A stretch of DNA of 64,000 bases, from NCBI RefSeq assembly GCF_000002235.5, contig NW_022145611.1:14230882-14294881 (forward strand). Direction: 5' to 3'. Below are positions 13,601-25,109 of the stretch, piece by piece. This DNA comes from Strongylocentrotus purpuratus (Eukaryota > Echinodermata > Echinoidea > Camarodonta > Strongylocentrotidae). The notes below the pieces were generated by a model. The model had not been told where the DNA came from. It worked only from the letters and a program-made list of their open reading frames with translations, and did no database searches. Each line of letters starts with the position of its first letter. Position 1 is the first letter of the stretch. Position numbers and translations under genes: made by a program.

Positions 13601-16068
13601 GCTCCACTTCAGCCCCTGTTGTAGAACAGATCCTGAGGACAGTCAAGATCATCATGGGAGAAGATGGGTCCACAGAAGGTAAAGAATATTACTGTGCTTA
13701 GAACAGGGATATCTTGGTAGCCCTCTGTCCCTTGGCTTTTGGGCTATGATCACTTAATGCTGGGGTTAGGAGTTTTAAAGGACCAATATGACAAAATACT
13801 TATGGGACATATGGAAGTTTAATTTGATTGGTCCCAAATCCCATGTTTGAGTAAGGCAAGGGTTAAATTTATGTGATGATTGTGATGAAATACAAACAAA
13901 AGGTGGTCTTCATAGGCAGGTGATCTTTCTGTACAGTTCCATTAGGTCAAGTTTCAATGAGAAACCATGATCAATAGAAACACAAAATGTGGACTTTGTA
14001 GACAGGTGAGCTTTCTATTCAAATGGTTGCTAGAGAAAATTTGGCTGTACATGTCTTTGTTGTACACAGGTCAAAAGAGAATCCGAGCACTGAAAAGAAA
14101 TACCCAGTACTTCAGGAGGCGCCTTCGTGACCTGGGATTCCTCACCTATGGGAATGTGGACTCCCCTGTTGTTCCGTTGCTGCTGTACTACCCTTCAAAA
14201 CTAGCGTGAGTTACTCAGTCAGATCACTAAATAGTTTAAAGGGCCACTCTTACCCAACTAGCATAGCCTTTCAAAACATGAATACACCTCTACTTTTTGA
14301 GCCTTCTGAGTCGTCATTTTTAAAGCTAGATTCCAGAATTATTGGTGATTTCTAAGAAAAATCATTGTCATGTTCGGAATCTCTGTTAAAAATTATTCTA
14401 CATGTCTTTTTTTTCATTTTTTAGCCCGTTTTGGTTAGAGTGGCCCTTTAAGGTTATTTGAATCTTTATTTAGGTTGATAAGAGTTCTCCATTTATGACA
14501 TCAAGCGTCATGACCGCATTGCCAATTGGAAGATTCTTATTATCATAGGTGACCTGAATTTACAAAAAGTACATACATTTTTTAATTCTATGTCGCTCTT
14601 TTTCTGAAATGTTCACTTATGTGTTCTCAGATTTTTCTACTTCCTCCCTTGCCCACTTCCTACTGTATGTAAGGTCATTTTCCTCCATTTAAGCAGAATT
14701 CATGTGGAAATTGTGCTACAAATATATACAAAGACAGAATGTTGATATGATTATGTACGTCATTCTACAGGGCGTTTGCACGGGAGTGTCGTAGTCGTGG
14801 TCTGGCTGTGGTCATCGTAGGGTTTCCTGCTACTCCTATCATTGAGGCTAGAGCAAGGATCTGCCTTTCTGCTTCACACACCATAGAAATGCTGGATGAG
14901 GTAAGAGTGCATTTTTGTCCCTCCTTTTATTTTTTTGTGTTGTCCTTCTGTCCGTCCGTCCCGCCTTCTTGCCAATGAATTGATTAGATTTTGGGGTCAC
15001 GGGGTCAAAGGTCACAGGGCTCATTATGTATGCAAAATAGCATGTGATCGCGTTTTCTCAAGAATCGATTATTGGATTCCTGCCCTACTTAGTTCATGTA
15101 TGTATCTTGCAGAGCCAATGAAATGATTAGATTTTGGGGTTACAAGGTCAAAGGTCACAGGGCTCATTATGCAAAAATAGCTTGTGATCATATTATTAGA
15201 ACAGATGGACAGATTACCATGAAACTCAGGACATGTATATATCTTGCTGAGGTAATGAACTGATTAGCTTTTGGTGCCATGAGGTGAAAGGTCATGGGGC
15301 TCATTATGTATGCAAAAATAGCGTGGATCGCATTATCATTGGAACCGATGCTTCAAACTCGAGACATGTATGTATCTTGCAGAGCCAATGAACTGAGTAG
15401 ATTTTGAGGTCATGAAGTCAAAGATCAAAGGGTCATACATGTACATGTATATAAGAAATAGCTTGTAATCACGATATTCTGAGAAACTGTTAATGGATTA
15501 CAATCGAACTTGAATTTGAAAATTTCTTCTCTTTTGGTTTGTAAAATTGCTCTATGACGGAGGCATTATTTTCGACTGCGGGCAGTCGAAGTTCCATCTA
15601 GTTTTTTCTTTTTTTTCCTGTGGAAACAACCTTCACTAGTAGTTTGTGAAAGTTTCAAATTTTATTTCAAGTTTTAAACTAGGCAACTTGAATACTTAAC
15701 AACCACCCCCTCCCCCAACCCAATTAAATTCTTCCAGATTGATAATGCAACGCTAATGCACTCCCATACTAGGATAGCTCTATGTGGGTACTTGTCCAAG
15801 AATCATTTTTATTATTTCTGTTGTTGATTTTCTCCACACGCATGGCTCTTCTTCTGCAAATATTATTGTGATAGAATACATGTAATTTAATGCATATTTT
15901 GACCTTCCAAAGGAGGTGGAGATTGGTCTTTATTGCTTTCTCACATTGTCTTGTTTGTTTACAATACAGGCTTTATCGATAATAGATGAAGTTGGTGACC
16001 TGCTGGATGTGAAATATTCAAGACGTTCATTGATGAAGCGGGAGCTAAATGGGAACTGCCAAACTTAG
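324..16068 (+). CDS. SPTLC2: Serine palmitoyltransferase subunit 2 (SPTLC2/3-like), 12 coding exons, 545 aa
   Basis: This is the catalytic subunit of serine palmitoyltransferase. With SPTLC1 in the ER membrane it condenses L-serine and palmitoyl-CoA to 3-ketosphinganine, the first step of sphingolipid synthesis. Exons: 324-455, 2327-2494, 3630-3784, 10004-10149, 11126-11250, 11676-11769, 12208-12313, 12776-12995, 13552-13678, 14070-14205, 14771-14900, 15970-16068. All join in frame with GT-AG borders. Exon 2 encodes a membrane segment (about residues 57-78). Exon 4 has SYNYLGF. Exon 6 has LNHAS. Exon 8 has LDEAHSIG (333-340) and the PLP-binding lysine K369 in [13 protein letters not shown]. 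Exon 11 has VGFPATP. The length is close to human SPTLC2 (562 aa). The family is certain; SPTLC2 versus SPTLC3 is not resolved. The N-terminal 44 residues are poorly conserved, so exon 1 is the least certain, but its donor phase fits exon 2. Confidence 0.95.
1156..1310 (+). repeat. Decayed second copy of the SPTLC2 exon 1 end and flanking intron
   Basis: The 18 bases at 437-454, which end SPTLC2 exon 1, recur here together with the donor and following intron sequence (compare 437-600). Shared blocks include the exon end and GT, then CTTTGTTTAT followed by TTGAGC, then a CAGACAAT block. The copy lies about 720 bp downstream and lacks the GC-rich stretch at 480-520. It looks like an old direct duplication with indels. 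Confidence 0.65.
1688..1811. mobile_element. Palindromic MITE, family A copy 1 (about 125 bp)
   Basis: The two ends are imperfect inverted repeats, roughly GTCATAAGTACAAGTTTGC against GCAAACTTGTGATTATGAC, with a second block ACATCCCATTG mirrored as ATGGGATGG. The same family is at 31969-32097, where the palindrome is cleaner. It lies in SPTLC2 intron 1. No coding capacity is present. Target-site duplications are not clear. Confidence 0.7.
1989..2051. repeat. Paired poly-G and poly-C tracts
   Basis: A run of about 11 G (1989-1999) is followed about 30 bp later by about 20 C (2032-2051). The two could pair as a hairpin. Such tracts recur across the window, and their exact lengths may be unreliable in an assembly. 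Confidence 0.8.
5023..5335. mobile_element. Palindromic MITE, family B copy 1 (about 313 bp)
   Basis: The ends read AGGGGGGTGTTTCACAAAG and, inverted, CTTTGTGAAATACCCCCCT. The inverted match continues through the AGATCC and the TCCAACTTAGAG-type blocks. The middle is AT-rich and non-coding. A second copy in opposite orientation lies at 43043-43357. It is in SPTLC2 intron 3. Confidence 0.85.
6152..7602. mobile_element. TA-flanked palindromic element, Tc1/mariner-like ends, no transposase
   Basis: The element starts CAGTGCGTCCCC and ends GGGACGCACTG, with a TA dinucleotide on each outer side (6150-6151 and 7603-7604). TA duplication and such ends suit the Tc1/mariner superfamily. About 420-440 bp at each end are inverted copies of each other (6152-6570 and 7160-7602). 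The centre (about 6826-7080) is a degenerate GATT/GATTGA repeat plus a GA microsatellite. Open frames in the arms differ between the arms and match nothing I know. I read it as a non-autonomous foldback derivative. Confidence 0.8.
7796..8153 (-). mobile_element. tRNA-derived SINE, full-length copy
   Basis: Read on the minus strand, the 5' end is tRNA-like, with an A box TGGTCTAGTGG (8136-8146) and a B box GGTTCAAATC (8092-8101) about 35 bp apart, as in a pol III promoter. A body of about 250 bp follows. The 3' part has the AAGCGCT / AGCGCTATATAAG-type sequence and a short AAT-repeat tail (7796-7810). Related copies are at 13106-13357, 29048-29215 and 38380-38445. It lies in SPTLC2 intron 3. 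Confidence 0.8.
10621..10674. repeat. TA dinucleotide microsatellite
   Basis: The stretch is almost entirely alternating T and A. It lies in SPTLC2 intron 4, just before an unremarkable AT-rich segment. Confidence 0.9.
13010..13456. repeat. Pair of about 95-bp direct repeats flanking a SINE in SPTLC2 intron 8
   Basis: The segment 13010-13105 recurs at 13361-13456 with about 90% identity by eye. Both begin ATAAGTCTTAATTAA and end with ACTCAAA and ATGAG. Between them (13106-13357, minus strand) is a second copy of the SINE described at 7796-8153. This copy keeps an A-box-like sequence (ATATCCACTCGACCA on the plus strand) but lacks the B-box block. Ninety-five bases is far longer than a normal SINE target duplication. 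Confidence 0.8.
14236..14451. mobile_element. Short MITE with TTAAAGGGCCACTCT ends
   Basis: The left end TTAAAGGGCCACTCTTACC is mirrored at the right by TTAGAGTGGCCCTTTAA. The interior of about 175 bp has no coding potential. It sits just after SPTLC2 exon 10. Confidence 0.75.
14939..15610. repeat. Four-unit tandem repeat, each unit with a direct-repeat AGGTCA motif
   Basis: The unit is about 135-143 bp and is repeated four times in SPTLC2 intron 11. Each unit has a variant of AGGTCAAAGGTCA, at 15002-15014, 15145-15157 (exact), 15282-15294 and 15415-15427. Other shared blocks are GGGCTCATTATG and TGTATCTTGCAGAGCC. The array is bounded by a GTCCGTCCGTCC-type left end and by a small inverted repeat CGACTGCGGGCAGTCG near 15573, so the whole is probably a dispersed element carrying internal repeats. 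Confidence 0.75.
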
Positions 16069-19000
16069 TTTCAAGAGATGCTGCCATCTGCCAAACCAAA
16101 CAAATAATCAACTTCATAAAGAACTCACAGACCTCTTAGCACAACTCGGTTTGTTACTCGAAATTATTGTTATTTAATTTTACTTTATTAATGGTGTGTA
16201 AGCGACACTTTAAACTTCATAATGGTGTTCATTTAGATCAGAGTATATATATATATATATTTTAATTACAGAAGCGCTTCTTTGCCCTAATAGGGCTGGC
16301 TTCTAGTCATCATGATACAGCTGACTAACTAAAGTTATAATGCAACAATTGTCTGTGAACAATAATGTTCACTTTTAATTAGAAGTGTTATGTCATTGAT
16401 ACGCCAGGTAGATGTATTCATGGAAAGTTGTGATTAAGTATACAGTGAATGACCCGCACCGACTCTGGACATATGAAACCCCTCCACTCTCAATAAGTCT
16501 CCAAACCTATGAATAGGTTGTTAACATGAATATCATTAATATTAATATTGGAACTGTCTGCATACCAAGCGGGACACCTGTATGAATTTTATTAATTTCA
16601 GGGACCATTAATTTCCTAATTACCGGTAAGTTGAAACACCCACTGGGTGGGCTTTAGTCTATACAGTAGTGATGCAAACCCACAATCCAAACCCCCCACA
16701 TATCAGTGAACTTTCACCCTTATTTCTGTGCTAGTAAAATTTATACTTATGTTTACTCTATAACATTGACATTTGGCTAGCCTAGCACGGCATGGGCAAA
16801 GAAATTATTAAGTGGTGGTCTAAAGCATTTTGACTAAAACTGCTTGCCACTACAGTCCTGTGAAAACCATTTGTTTAGTTTTCTATTTTGTCTAAACCGT
16901 TTCTCAGGTTTATGATAATTGTCTCATAAATCATGTTATTGGTAACTTGTGGATACATCTGAGTGCAAAATATTAGGTCTATGTTTATATTGGTTTTAAA
17001 ACTTGTGCTTGATATGATTTCTATGCAATTGGAATTTTCAGGAAATGTTTCATTAATTGTGCTTGTATGGGCCGGACAAAGCTTAGGCCTAATATTCCTA
17101 ATTAGGGTTCTCAGTAATGATATTAATACTAACAAAATAGATTTGAACATTATTGCGCATTACATGGCCTCTAATCAAAGTAGAGGAAAAATTAACTTCA
17201 TATTACACAACTGTTTTCACGTCATTGTGATTCAGAGACGATTATTGATTCTTCAAAGAAACATTTGCAATTCCCAGTAATTACGATTTTATTTTGTCAT
17301 ATGAGTATTCAGAACCTCAAGCAGTAAGATTTTGTATGTTTGCTTGTACAGAGCGCATCTATTGCTAGTCCTTTTCGAAATTGGATCGTAGTCTGATCTA
17401 TATATGTGCATCAGATTTAAATCTGCCATTATGTGACCTTTTCGGGGTCATCATTCATGCAATCTACAATTTCTTGCTGATCTTGAAATGTAAACTTACA
17501 CAAGCTCAACACTGAAGTATTATTATGTTTTAACAGTTTTATATTAAGTCTGAGATAAACCAAAATGAAATCCTTTAAAAGGTGGGGTGCTATACATAAA
17601 GGTGTTCCAAGCAAGTTGAAACCTTGCTTGAGTTGATATCTACATACATTTGTATTTGACTTTCTTAAAGAAATTACAATCAATTCATTTTGCATATGTA
17701 CATGTATGTATGTGCAATAATTACATGGAAAACAGTTCAAGTTCTTTTTTTTAATCTTTGTCTAAAATATTTCCATTTTATTATTGGTAATTTATCTGTA
17801 TTCAGTAGTTAGTGGCCCTTATAGTCCTTTCAAAGAGTATTATGAACCAATACAAATGCTATTTATATGATTTTATCATCTATTTAAACAAAAGGGCATT
17901 TCAAGAGTCAACCTTTTGTTTTGTTTTTAACATCTGATATAAACTAAAATCTTGTTTTCCTTTGCCAAAATATGCTTTCTATGAATCATTGTAACTGAAA
18001 TCTTAGTGGTTTTCGATGAGATGGCATAAAAATGCAAATAATTCAATATTTTGCAATAATTGCAATGGTTAATTTTATTCAGTTATTTACTGTGTTATAA
18101 TGTTCATACATTTGTGAGGAACAAACACTAGGCATTCTTGTCATACTAGGTCCTGTGGAACTGAATTGACTAGAATTGACTTACTTTTTTTTTATTATAC
18201 AATTTCATCATTGCACACACTGAATTTAATCTTTTTTATTATTATATTTCCTAAAAAGAAGAAAATGTTTATTGTTCATTTGCTAAGATCCTTTCCAATT
18301 TGTCTTCCATAGATTTGAAATAAGTTGATAAATCTTCAGAATTAAATATGGGACAACTAAGATAATGACAAATATGACTACCATATATATGATGTAGGAT
18401 ACTTTAATGCAATACATGCATGATGTTATGTGTACACATGTAATGCCAACCTTTTTGCCAAATGAATTTTCTTGTAAAAGATTTTTTTATGAATGGAATT
18501 ATTTTGAGAATAGAGCTCTGCATATATTTTTAATTAATATATTATGTTACTGAAAAATCTGTTTTTAACAAGAAAGTTTATGCAGAGATTCTCTCAGTAT
18601 AATTCCCTGATGTGTCTAAATGTTGTGAGGTTTTACAGGGTATACACTGTACATTTTATTTCATCAATATGTCTAATCCATTTTTTTTACATTTCTTGTT
18701 TTACTTGCCATATATCAGAGGCTATTATTACAGTAACATCAACTCAACGCAGTAATAGATGGGTAGGAAATCAAACTGATTGATTGAACATCTCTAATGG
18801 AGTTTTTGTAGTCTATTATGACATTTTATGATGTAATTATATTATACAGTGTGTCATTTTGATTTTTGTATTTTAACTTTTATAGTTTTTGTCTAGAAAA
18901 TAGATGTTGGTAGTAAATTTAAACATGTATGAAAAATGACTGCCATGAAAAAAGTACAGAATTGTTTTAAAGGGAAAGTCCAATAGAAATTAAGAAAGGT

Positions 19001-20779
19001 CTGAATTGTTATAATTTTTTTTTATAACTTTCTCTCTTTGTTCTGTTTTTATTATAACCAACTGAATATCAAGGTAGACTCACCCCTTTAGAGTTATATT
19101 ACGTGTACCTCAGTGAGGATAATTAAGGCAAGTGTGATTAATTCAGTATTGGAAGCAATTATATTAGAGCAATATACCTTTCATTTTTGCATGCCATACA
19201 TCTGAATTTGTTTGAGATGCTCGATGAAATTCATTCTTTCTACTGGGTCTGTTTGTCTTGTAATATTCAATGAATTACATGTAAGTGTAAGGAGAGTTGA
19301 GAAGACTAGGCCAGATAGTCAGTTATGGTTTCAGTTTGTTTGTAACTGAGCTTTATTTTGATCAACTTCTGGTAAGACACGGAGATCAATGACGATGATG
19401 GCTTCTGGATAGTGGTGGTATCTACTTCTGTTGGATGCCTATTCGTGCTATGAAGAAACAGATGAAGAGATGTATAAATGGTAGAATTAGTTGAGGCTTG
19501 TTCATGCATGATGCAGGAAACCACTTTTTTTAATCTTCTTTCAATCTTTTATTTGCAAGTGAATCACAATCAAGTAAGGATGAAAAAATGTAGCTGTGCC
19601 AAACAAACTTCCTGTACTCACTTATCTGTGTGATATATAGAAACAGAAATATCAAGGGCATTGGCATTCTATATTACTAACAAAAAAGACAAAAAAGGTT
19701 AGAACTTAGAAGTGTCAATGTGAACAAGCCTTCATAGAGCCATACAACAAATATGATTTTGACTTCATCCCTGTGCTTGTCTTGTAAGAAGTGAGATTTT
19801 TTACAAAATTTTTTTTCAGAATATCTTTGGTATATAGAGTCCATGATCGTTATTATACTTGTGTGTACTCCAGAGTGAAATACAGTATTGCAAGGTGATC
19901 GACCTTAACAGTATGAATTAATTAGCTCCTATGGAAATTCATGACAGGCAACCCGACTTTGTTTAATGGTTACCAGGAGCATCATGGAAAGGGGGGAAGG
20001 AGGGGTGTAGGATGATATAACCATAAATAATAACACCTTTTATAGCTATTCAATATTTATATCTGCATATCTCAAGATGTGATGTTTTAATGACATGGGA
20101 AAAGCAAATCATATCATTTCTTCTATGATGGCTTGTTAAAAATGTGTCGAACTATTCATTCCATATGCCTACCCCCCCCCCCCCCCACTCTCTCAGTATT
20201 GTAATCACTACAATTTGTGCTTTAATAAATTTCCTTGCAATATGATTACATGTATTCCAAATTTCCAATGCAATTGAACATCATCATTAAGGTTAATTAT
20301 TGCCACTGGTTTTATTACAACAAACACTCGTGCATGTATCCTTTAAGAGAGCTGAGATGTGAAAGTATATGATATTGTTTTTTTGGTACAAAACGTTTTG
20401 TACAACATGTAGCTGCAGTTAATCTAGCTGCAATTTAGAGGCTGTTTTATATCACGGCAATTCATTCATGTGGTTATAATTAAAATTAAAATTACCGGTA
20501 CTCAAAGAGGTTTTTCATGGTGCAGTGTATAATACATGCTCATTTTCTGGTGTTTGGTATCATGATGATTGTAGAAGTAGAAATGTATAAGCCAAATGGA
20601 ATATTAAAGAGATATGAATACTAAAATGCTTATATCTTGTTCTCATTTTTACGTACCCTCTTTACGTACCCTCTTTAAGTCTAACTCAGTGCACGAATAA
20701 GATAATTTATTGACTGATTTCTGGCTTTCTAGCCAAGGTCACACTGATGCTATATAAGCGCATGTAAAAAACCATCAAT

Positions 20780-20780
<1 letters not shown>
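16069..20780. other. SPTLC2 3' UTR and intergenic DNA
   Basis: This 4.7 kb AT-rich stretch holds no exon I can recognise. Its start must include the SPTLC2 3' UTR. One AATAAA lies near 20224 and others are weak, so the poly(A) site is not placed. There are a short TA repeat (16242-16260) and scattered C runs (20173-20187). Open frames such as 16963-17280 show no known domain or conserved-looking composition. Confidence 0.6.
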
Positions 20781-20825
<45 letters not shown>

Positions 20826-20826
20826 A
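20781..20826. repeat. Poly-C run of about 35 bases followed by poly-A
   Basis: Thirty-five C residues are followed directly by about 11 A. The tract lies immediately upstream of the GC-rich presumed NDUFB1 promoter. On the minus strand it is a long G run. Confidence 0.9.
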
Positions 20827-20940
20827 CCGGCCGCCGGCTTCTATCGGTTCGATGTGATTATATTCGGATCCGGCCGCTACCGCGGCAGATAACCGAAACT
20901 GAGTCGTAACATTTGACGACCCATAGACCTTTTACCTCTG
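20827..20940 (+). promoter_or_regulatory. Presumed NDUFB1 promoter and non-coding first exon
   Basis: This short segment is strikingly GC- and CpG-rich compared with its surroundings and ends in a consensus donor (GTAAGT at 20941-20946). The next good acceptor in front of the NDUFB1 reading frame is at 22310-22311, which would give a 1371-bp intron. The exon itself is inferred; transcript data would be needed to prove it. Confidence 0.5.
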
Positions 20941-22328
20941 GTAAGTAACTTTTCTAGTAGAGTAACATGTGGAGGTGAATGTGTTGATGTCCATGCAGTG
21001 TGCCGTGACAGATATGTAGAGGGTACCGACGGGGTAATACTAATAGCCTAGACTAGCTAGAGCCTATATATTGGGCCAGCCGCCAAGCGCTCCAGCACTG
21101 CATTCGTGGCCTCCTCTCCCCGTACCGTTCGCGCTGGCAAGGGTCTGGCCTGGCATTCGGTCGATCGGTAGGTGCATGCTGCGGTACGTGTGTGATGTGA
21201 TCCCAGACACAGTCGAGGCGTAAATACCATCGGTGCTTTGTATAGATTGTAGGCTTACCAGTTGATGAAGATCAGATGTTGGCTAGATGTACCAACTCTT
21301 TGCCTGGCTGTGACTGTGTGTATTAATTATAAAGAGCAGATTTATTTTTTAGGCTATTCAATATTTCAAGATCTGTTTTCCGTCTCTAGTCTAGCTGATG
21401 CCCACATCACATTGCAGACTTGCAGTGAGACAATCCAATTTTTAGTCAATCACTTGATAGTTCAAATTTGTCCATTGCATGGGCTTTGTATTTTCTCTCT
21501 CAATTCTTGTTATATTTCTTTTTCTTTTTTAAGAATGTCCACAATTAAAACTCAGCAAACACTAGCTGATTATCTTATTCAAAACTGTCGGCCAGTTTAA
21601 AAGAAATCAGACCTACCAGTAGACTACAGTCTAGGTCTACTTCTTTTATGGGATTGTTTAACAACTTAAATCTGGGATACCGGTACATGGTCTACATGTT
21701 ACCAGTGTCTGTGATATATGTAATATTGAAGCCCTAAAAAAAATCGCGCTTCAAAATGATCAAGAAGTGCCTAAAAAAAGTAACAAATGTTTGAGTGACC
21801 GGTTTTAACATACTCGTTTTCCTCGGAAGACTGTAGTGTTATGAAAACCATTCAGCGAACGTTTTTCAAAATTTGTAATTCCAATCATTAATATCTTGAT
21901 AATCAGACAGGTGATCAGCTTGTAAAAGTCATGGAGTTCCCGACTGACCTAAAGGTTTATAATTATCATTGCATCATGAGCTAAATCAAGGATTATTTCT
22001 AAAGGATCTAAGACGAAGTTACCGGATCACTTTAAGATCATTTTCCTTTAATGGGTTCAGGACAGGACCGTGCATTATTCTTGCAGTGTCTCAGCCCAGG
22101 TCCAATTTTGCCAGTCCCAATCAGTATTTTTCATTCGCAACAACAATGTGTTGGCTAGTTCTTTAAGCACCACATAAAGCCACAGGGTTGGACATCAAAT
22201 TGACAATCTGGCGCCTGGTGAAATGGAGCTTAAAATGTCGAAGGCAAAAATGGCAGATATTAAAATGTCACAGGTATATTAAAATGCCTGTTAATTTTGT
22301 TGGTCTTTCAGAACATCCCAAAGTCAAA

Positions 22329-22511
22329 ATGGTGATGCAAGTGCTGAGGAATTATTGGTGGGCAGCCATCACACCTGCCTTTGCTCTGGTAGGGTACTAC
22401 CTTGACGCGCAGCAGACTGTCCGCTACTCTGGCTGGAAGAACAAGACAGAGCTGTACAAGAGGGAGTTAAAACAAGGGGAGGACCCATGGACCTCCACCA
22501 TCAGATCCTGA
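22329..22511 (+). CDS. NDUFB1: NADH dehydrogenase 1 beta subcomplex subunit 1 (MNLL), 60 aa
   Basis: This is an accessory subunit of respiratory complex I in the mitochondrial inner membrane, a single-pass protein of the membrane arm. The 60-residue product lines up along its length with the 58-residue vertebrate protein. It has a start MVMQVLRNYWW, one hydrophobic segment (about residues 12-26, ending GYYLD), and the family block NKTELYKRELKQGE near the C-terminus (human NKSMLFKRELQPSE). The exon begins after an acceptor at 22310-22311, and the ATG lies 17 bases into it. In-frame upstream ATGs are in the preceding intron and were not chosen because the vertebrate protein starts at the equivalent Met. 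The coding part is a single exon. Its neighbour ATXN3 lies downstream on the same strand, as in human. Confidence 0.9.
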   Translation: MVMQVLRNYWWAAITPAFALVGYYLDAQQTVRYSGWKNKTELYKRELKQGEDPWTSTIRS

Positions 22512-23059
22512 AGAGAGAACAGAGGGCTTTTAAACATGGATGATCTATTGACAAGTGGGCCATTGTGGAAATTCAGTTTAGAATATCAAACATTGATTGG
22601 AAGTTGACACGTGTTAGGGGTAGTCATTATTTATCAATCATCAGTGATTGGGTAATGCCGATGTCGTTGGTGTGTTAACAGAAAATACCTCTTGTGCAGA
22701 TAAGTACTCCTCAAACACTATGCAATACACCAATCTATAGTTTACTGTGTACAGGACTGAATCTGTAATGAAAGCAGAACATGTAGGCTGTAAATAGTGG
22801 AGTCAGTCAAGCCTCGAGGAAATGCCAGAGGCTTAAGCTCGTCTAAAAACATCATCTTCATGTACAAGTAGATGTTCATGGTTGACTTTGGTTAAAATGT
22901 GTCAAATTTCAGTTATTATACTCTGCATTTGAATTAATATATTTTGATGTACTCAGCAATACATTGGCGTTGATGCTTCATCAATTGTCATTGGTGAAAG
23001 GCTCCACAGGCTTTTTAACTGGTTGATTTTTATTTTGTTTCATACTGTGCATTAACTGT

Positions 23060-23069
23060 AATAAATAAA
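23060..23069 (+). terminator. NDUFB1 polyadenylation signal
   Basis: Two overlapping AATAAA hexamers lie about 550 bp past the NDUFB1 stop, followed by a T-rich segment. This is the first canonical signal after the stop on this strand. Confidence 0.6.
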
Positions 23070-23079
23070 ACCAACAAAC

Positions 23080-25109
23080 TGTGAACTTGCTTTTATATCA
23101 TATTTGATGGCGAACATTAGTTAAATTACCCACTTTTTCACGTCAAGGTGGCCAATCACATGCAATCGTTTTAGAACTTCCCACAAGTTTACTCATTGAC
23201 ATCCATGCATGTATCACTATAGCCCATGGGCACCTCCATCACATACGAGTAATTTCAGTATTTAAATTTGCAGTACATACATGTGCATCTCTTCATAAAA
23301 TAAAAAAATACCCATTTTGATTTAGTATACAAGCATGAAACCTCAAACAACGAAGCAAACAAAAATGATTAGACACATCACACGCTGCTTAATCTTTCCT
23401 ATTCAAAATTTGAATTTAATATCATAATTCAAAATTCATGGACCAATCTGCAAAATAACTTGCAACATGCCACACGTATATTTACATGCTTGGAAAACCT
23501 AATCCTATTAAACTTTCTCTCTTCCAGCTTAAGTATATTGCTGATTCTAGATCCAAAATGGAATGTTTAATAAATAATCGTGGGAACACAACCCTGCACT
23601 TTGTTATTCACGCCATTGTGTGTACAAATCTTGCAGGCAGTTTAAAAACATCCCTTTCCCATAATGGAACTGAGGTGGCTTTACAAAAAAAAAGTCTAGG
23701 TTCAAGTAGGCCTTTCAAACTATTACTCATGACCAAAATAATTGACGGTTACAATTATACATTCTTGGAAGATTAGGATCCTAGGACATGCATGCCATAA
23801 GAAAGTATGTACATGTATGTAAACTATTGTACAGTATCTCAAATGGCCATGATTACATGATTTTTCTTACTCTGCCATTCAGGACAAATTTATCACACCT
23901 GCTGAAACCTGTGTGTGTTCCTATGTTTCAGAAAAGTTTCAGCCATTTTCACTTTGCTGTTTAATAACAGTTTTCAATAAGATTGTATAACTAGTACGTT
24001 ACATGTACAGTGCAGGGCTTAAATTAATCCAAGGCCACCAAGGCCATGCATGATCATAAAACATAAAATAAAAGTATTCAAATAAATGGTTCTCATTTGC
24101 CACATCTTGTATGTACATGTATTTCATGATTGTACTATGTGTACAGTAAACACACACTTTGAAATCACCACAAAACATCAACATCAAACATTTATGGCGT
24201 GACTGTGATAATGGATGTAGTAGTCTACATAATATGTATAACTAATGTTGTACAACTCACTCCTAGATCCTAATCAAATGATTGGTCAAAGTCAAACGAT
24301 TCATGCGCATTACGCTTCTAGTAAACATGCTAAAGTAATGTTTAAAACAAAAGTGATGCATATCTTCATTAGTTTATTGTCTCATATCTGCTCTTGCCGA
24401 GCCCGAGATGCAGACTACCTTAACTCGAGAATGAATAGATCATATAATGAACTCATTCACACTCATCATTTGTATATTAATGTTTGTATGTAAACATGCC
24501 CACACCTGAATAACATGCCATTGTCAAATGTTCTACATGTAGTTCATGAATGTCAATCAAAATTGGATTTATACCGAGATTAAATTTGTTGTTGTTGTTG
24601 GGGGGGGGGGGGGAGGGGTTCACTTTTCTTGCATATTTAAAAAGATACATGTACTATCTAACATTCTTTTATGGTCATAAAAGTACATACAGTTAAATCA
24701 TTCACGGAATGTAAGAGAGATACCTGAAAGTTTAAACAACAATACTCTTTTCTCTAAATTGTGCAAAAAACACAACCCTCAAGAGTACTTGCTCATCTGT
24801 ACAAATACTACAGAAATATGAAATGAACTATGCTTAGTCCATTTCATATTGCGATGGCAGCTGTTTGAAGAGGTTTTAAACATCCTGTGTAAACAGGCAT
24901 ATTATAACTATATCCTAGAATGGATAAGGAATCATGCAGCACTATAATCCACTCCATCTGTCACTTTTCTGTCATGATCCATTCTAACTAGCCATGCACA
25001 GCCCAGTGGGGCTCTACTGAAATTACATTATCAGTCCTCTTGGTAGATAAGATCACAAGTTGTTTGTGTCCTGAAATTTTGTCAACTCTTCTAGTCCACT
25101 CCTGGCAGG
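23080..25109. other. Tail-to-tail intergenic region between NDUFB1 and NEK2
   Basis: This 2 kb AT-rich segment must contain the NEK2 3' UTR on the minus strand. It includes a GTT repeat followed by a G run (24586-24619). The open frame at 23486-23776 has no family I recognise and no splice context, so I do not call it a gene. Confidence 0.55.

Noticed and set aside
16963-17280. Hydrophobic 105-codon open frame
   Set aside because: It falls in the region after SPTLC2, and T-rich DNA gives hydrophobic frames by chance.
23486-23776. 96-codon open frame between NDUFB1 and NEK2
   Set aside because: No domain, no splice context, and composition like the surrounding AT-rich DNA.
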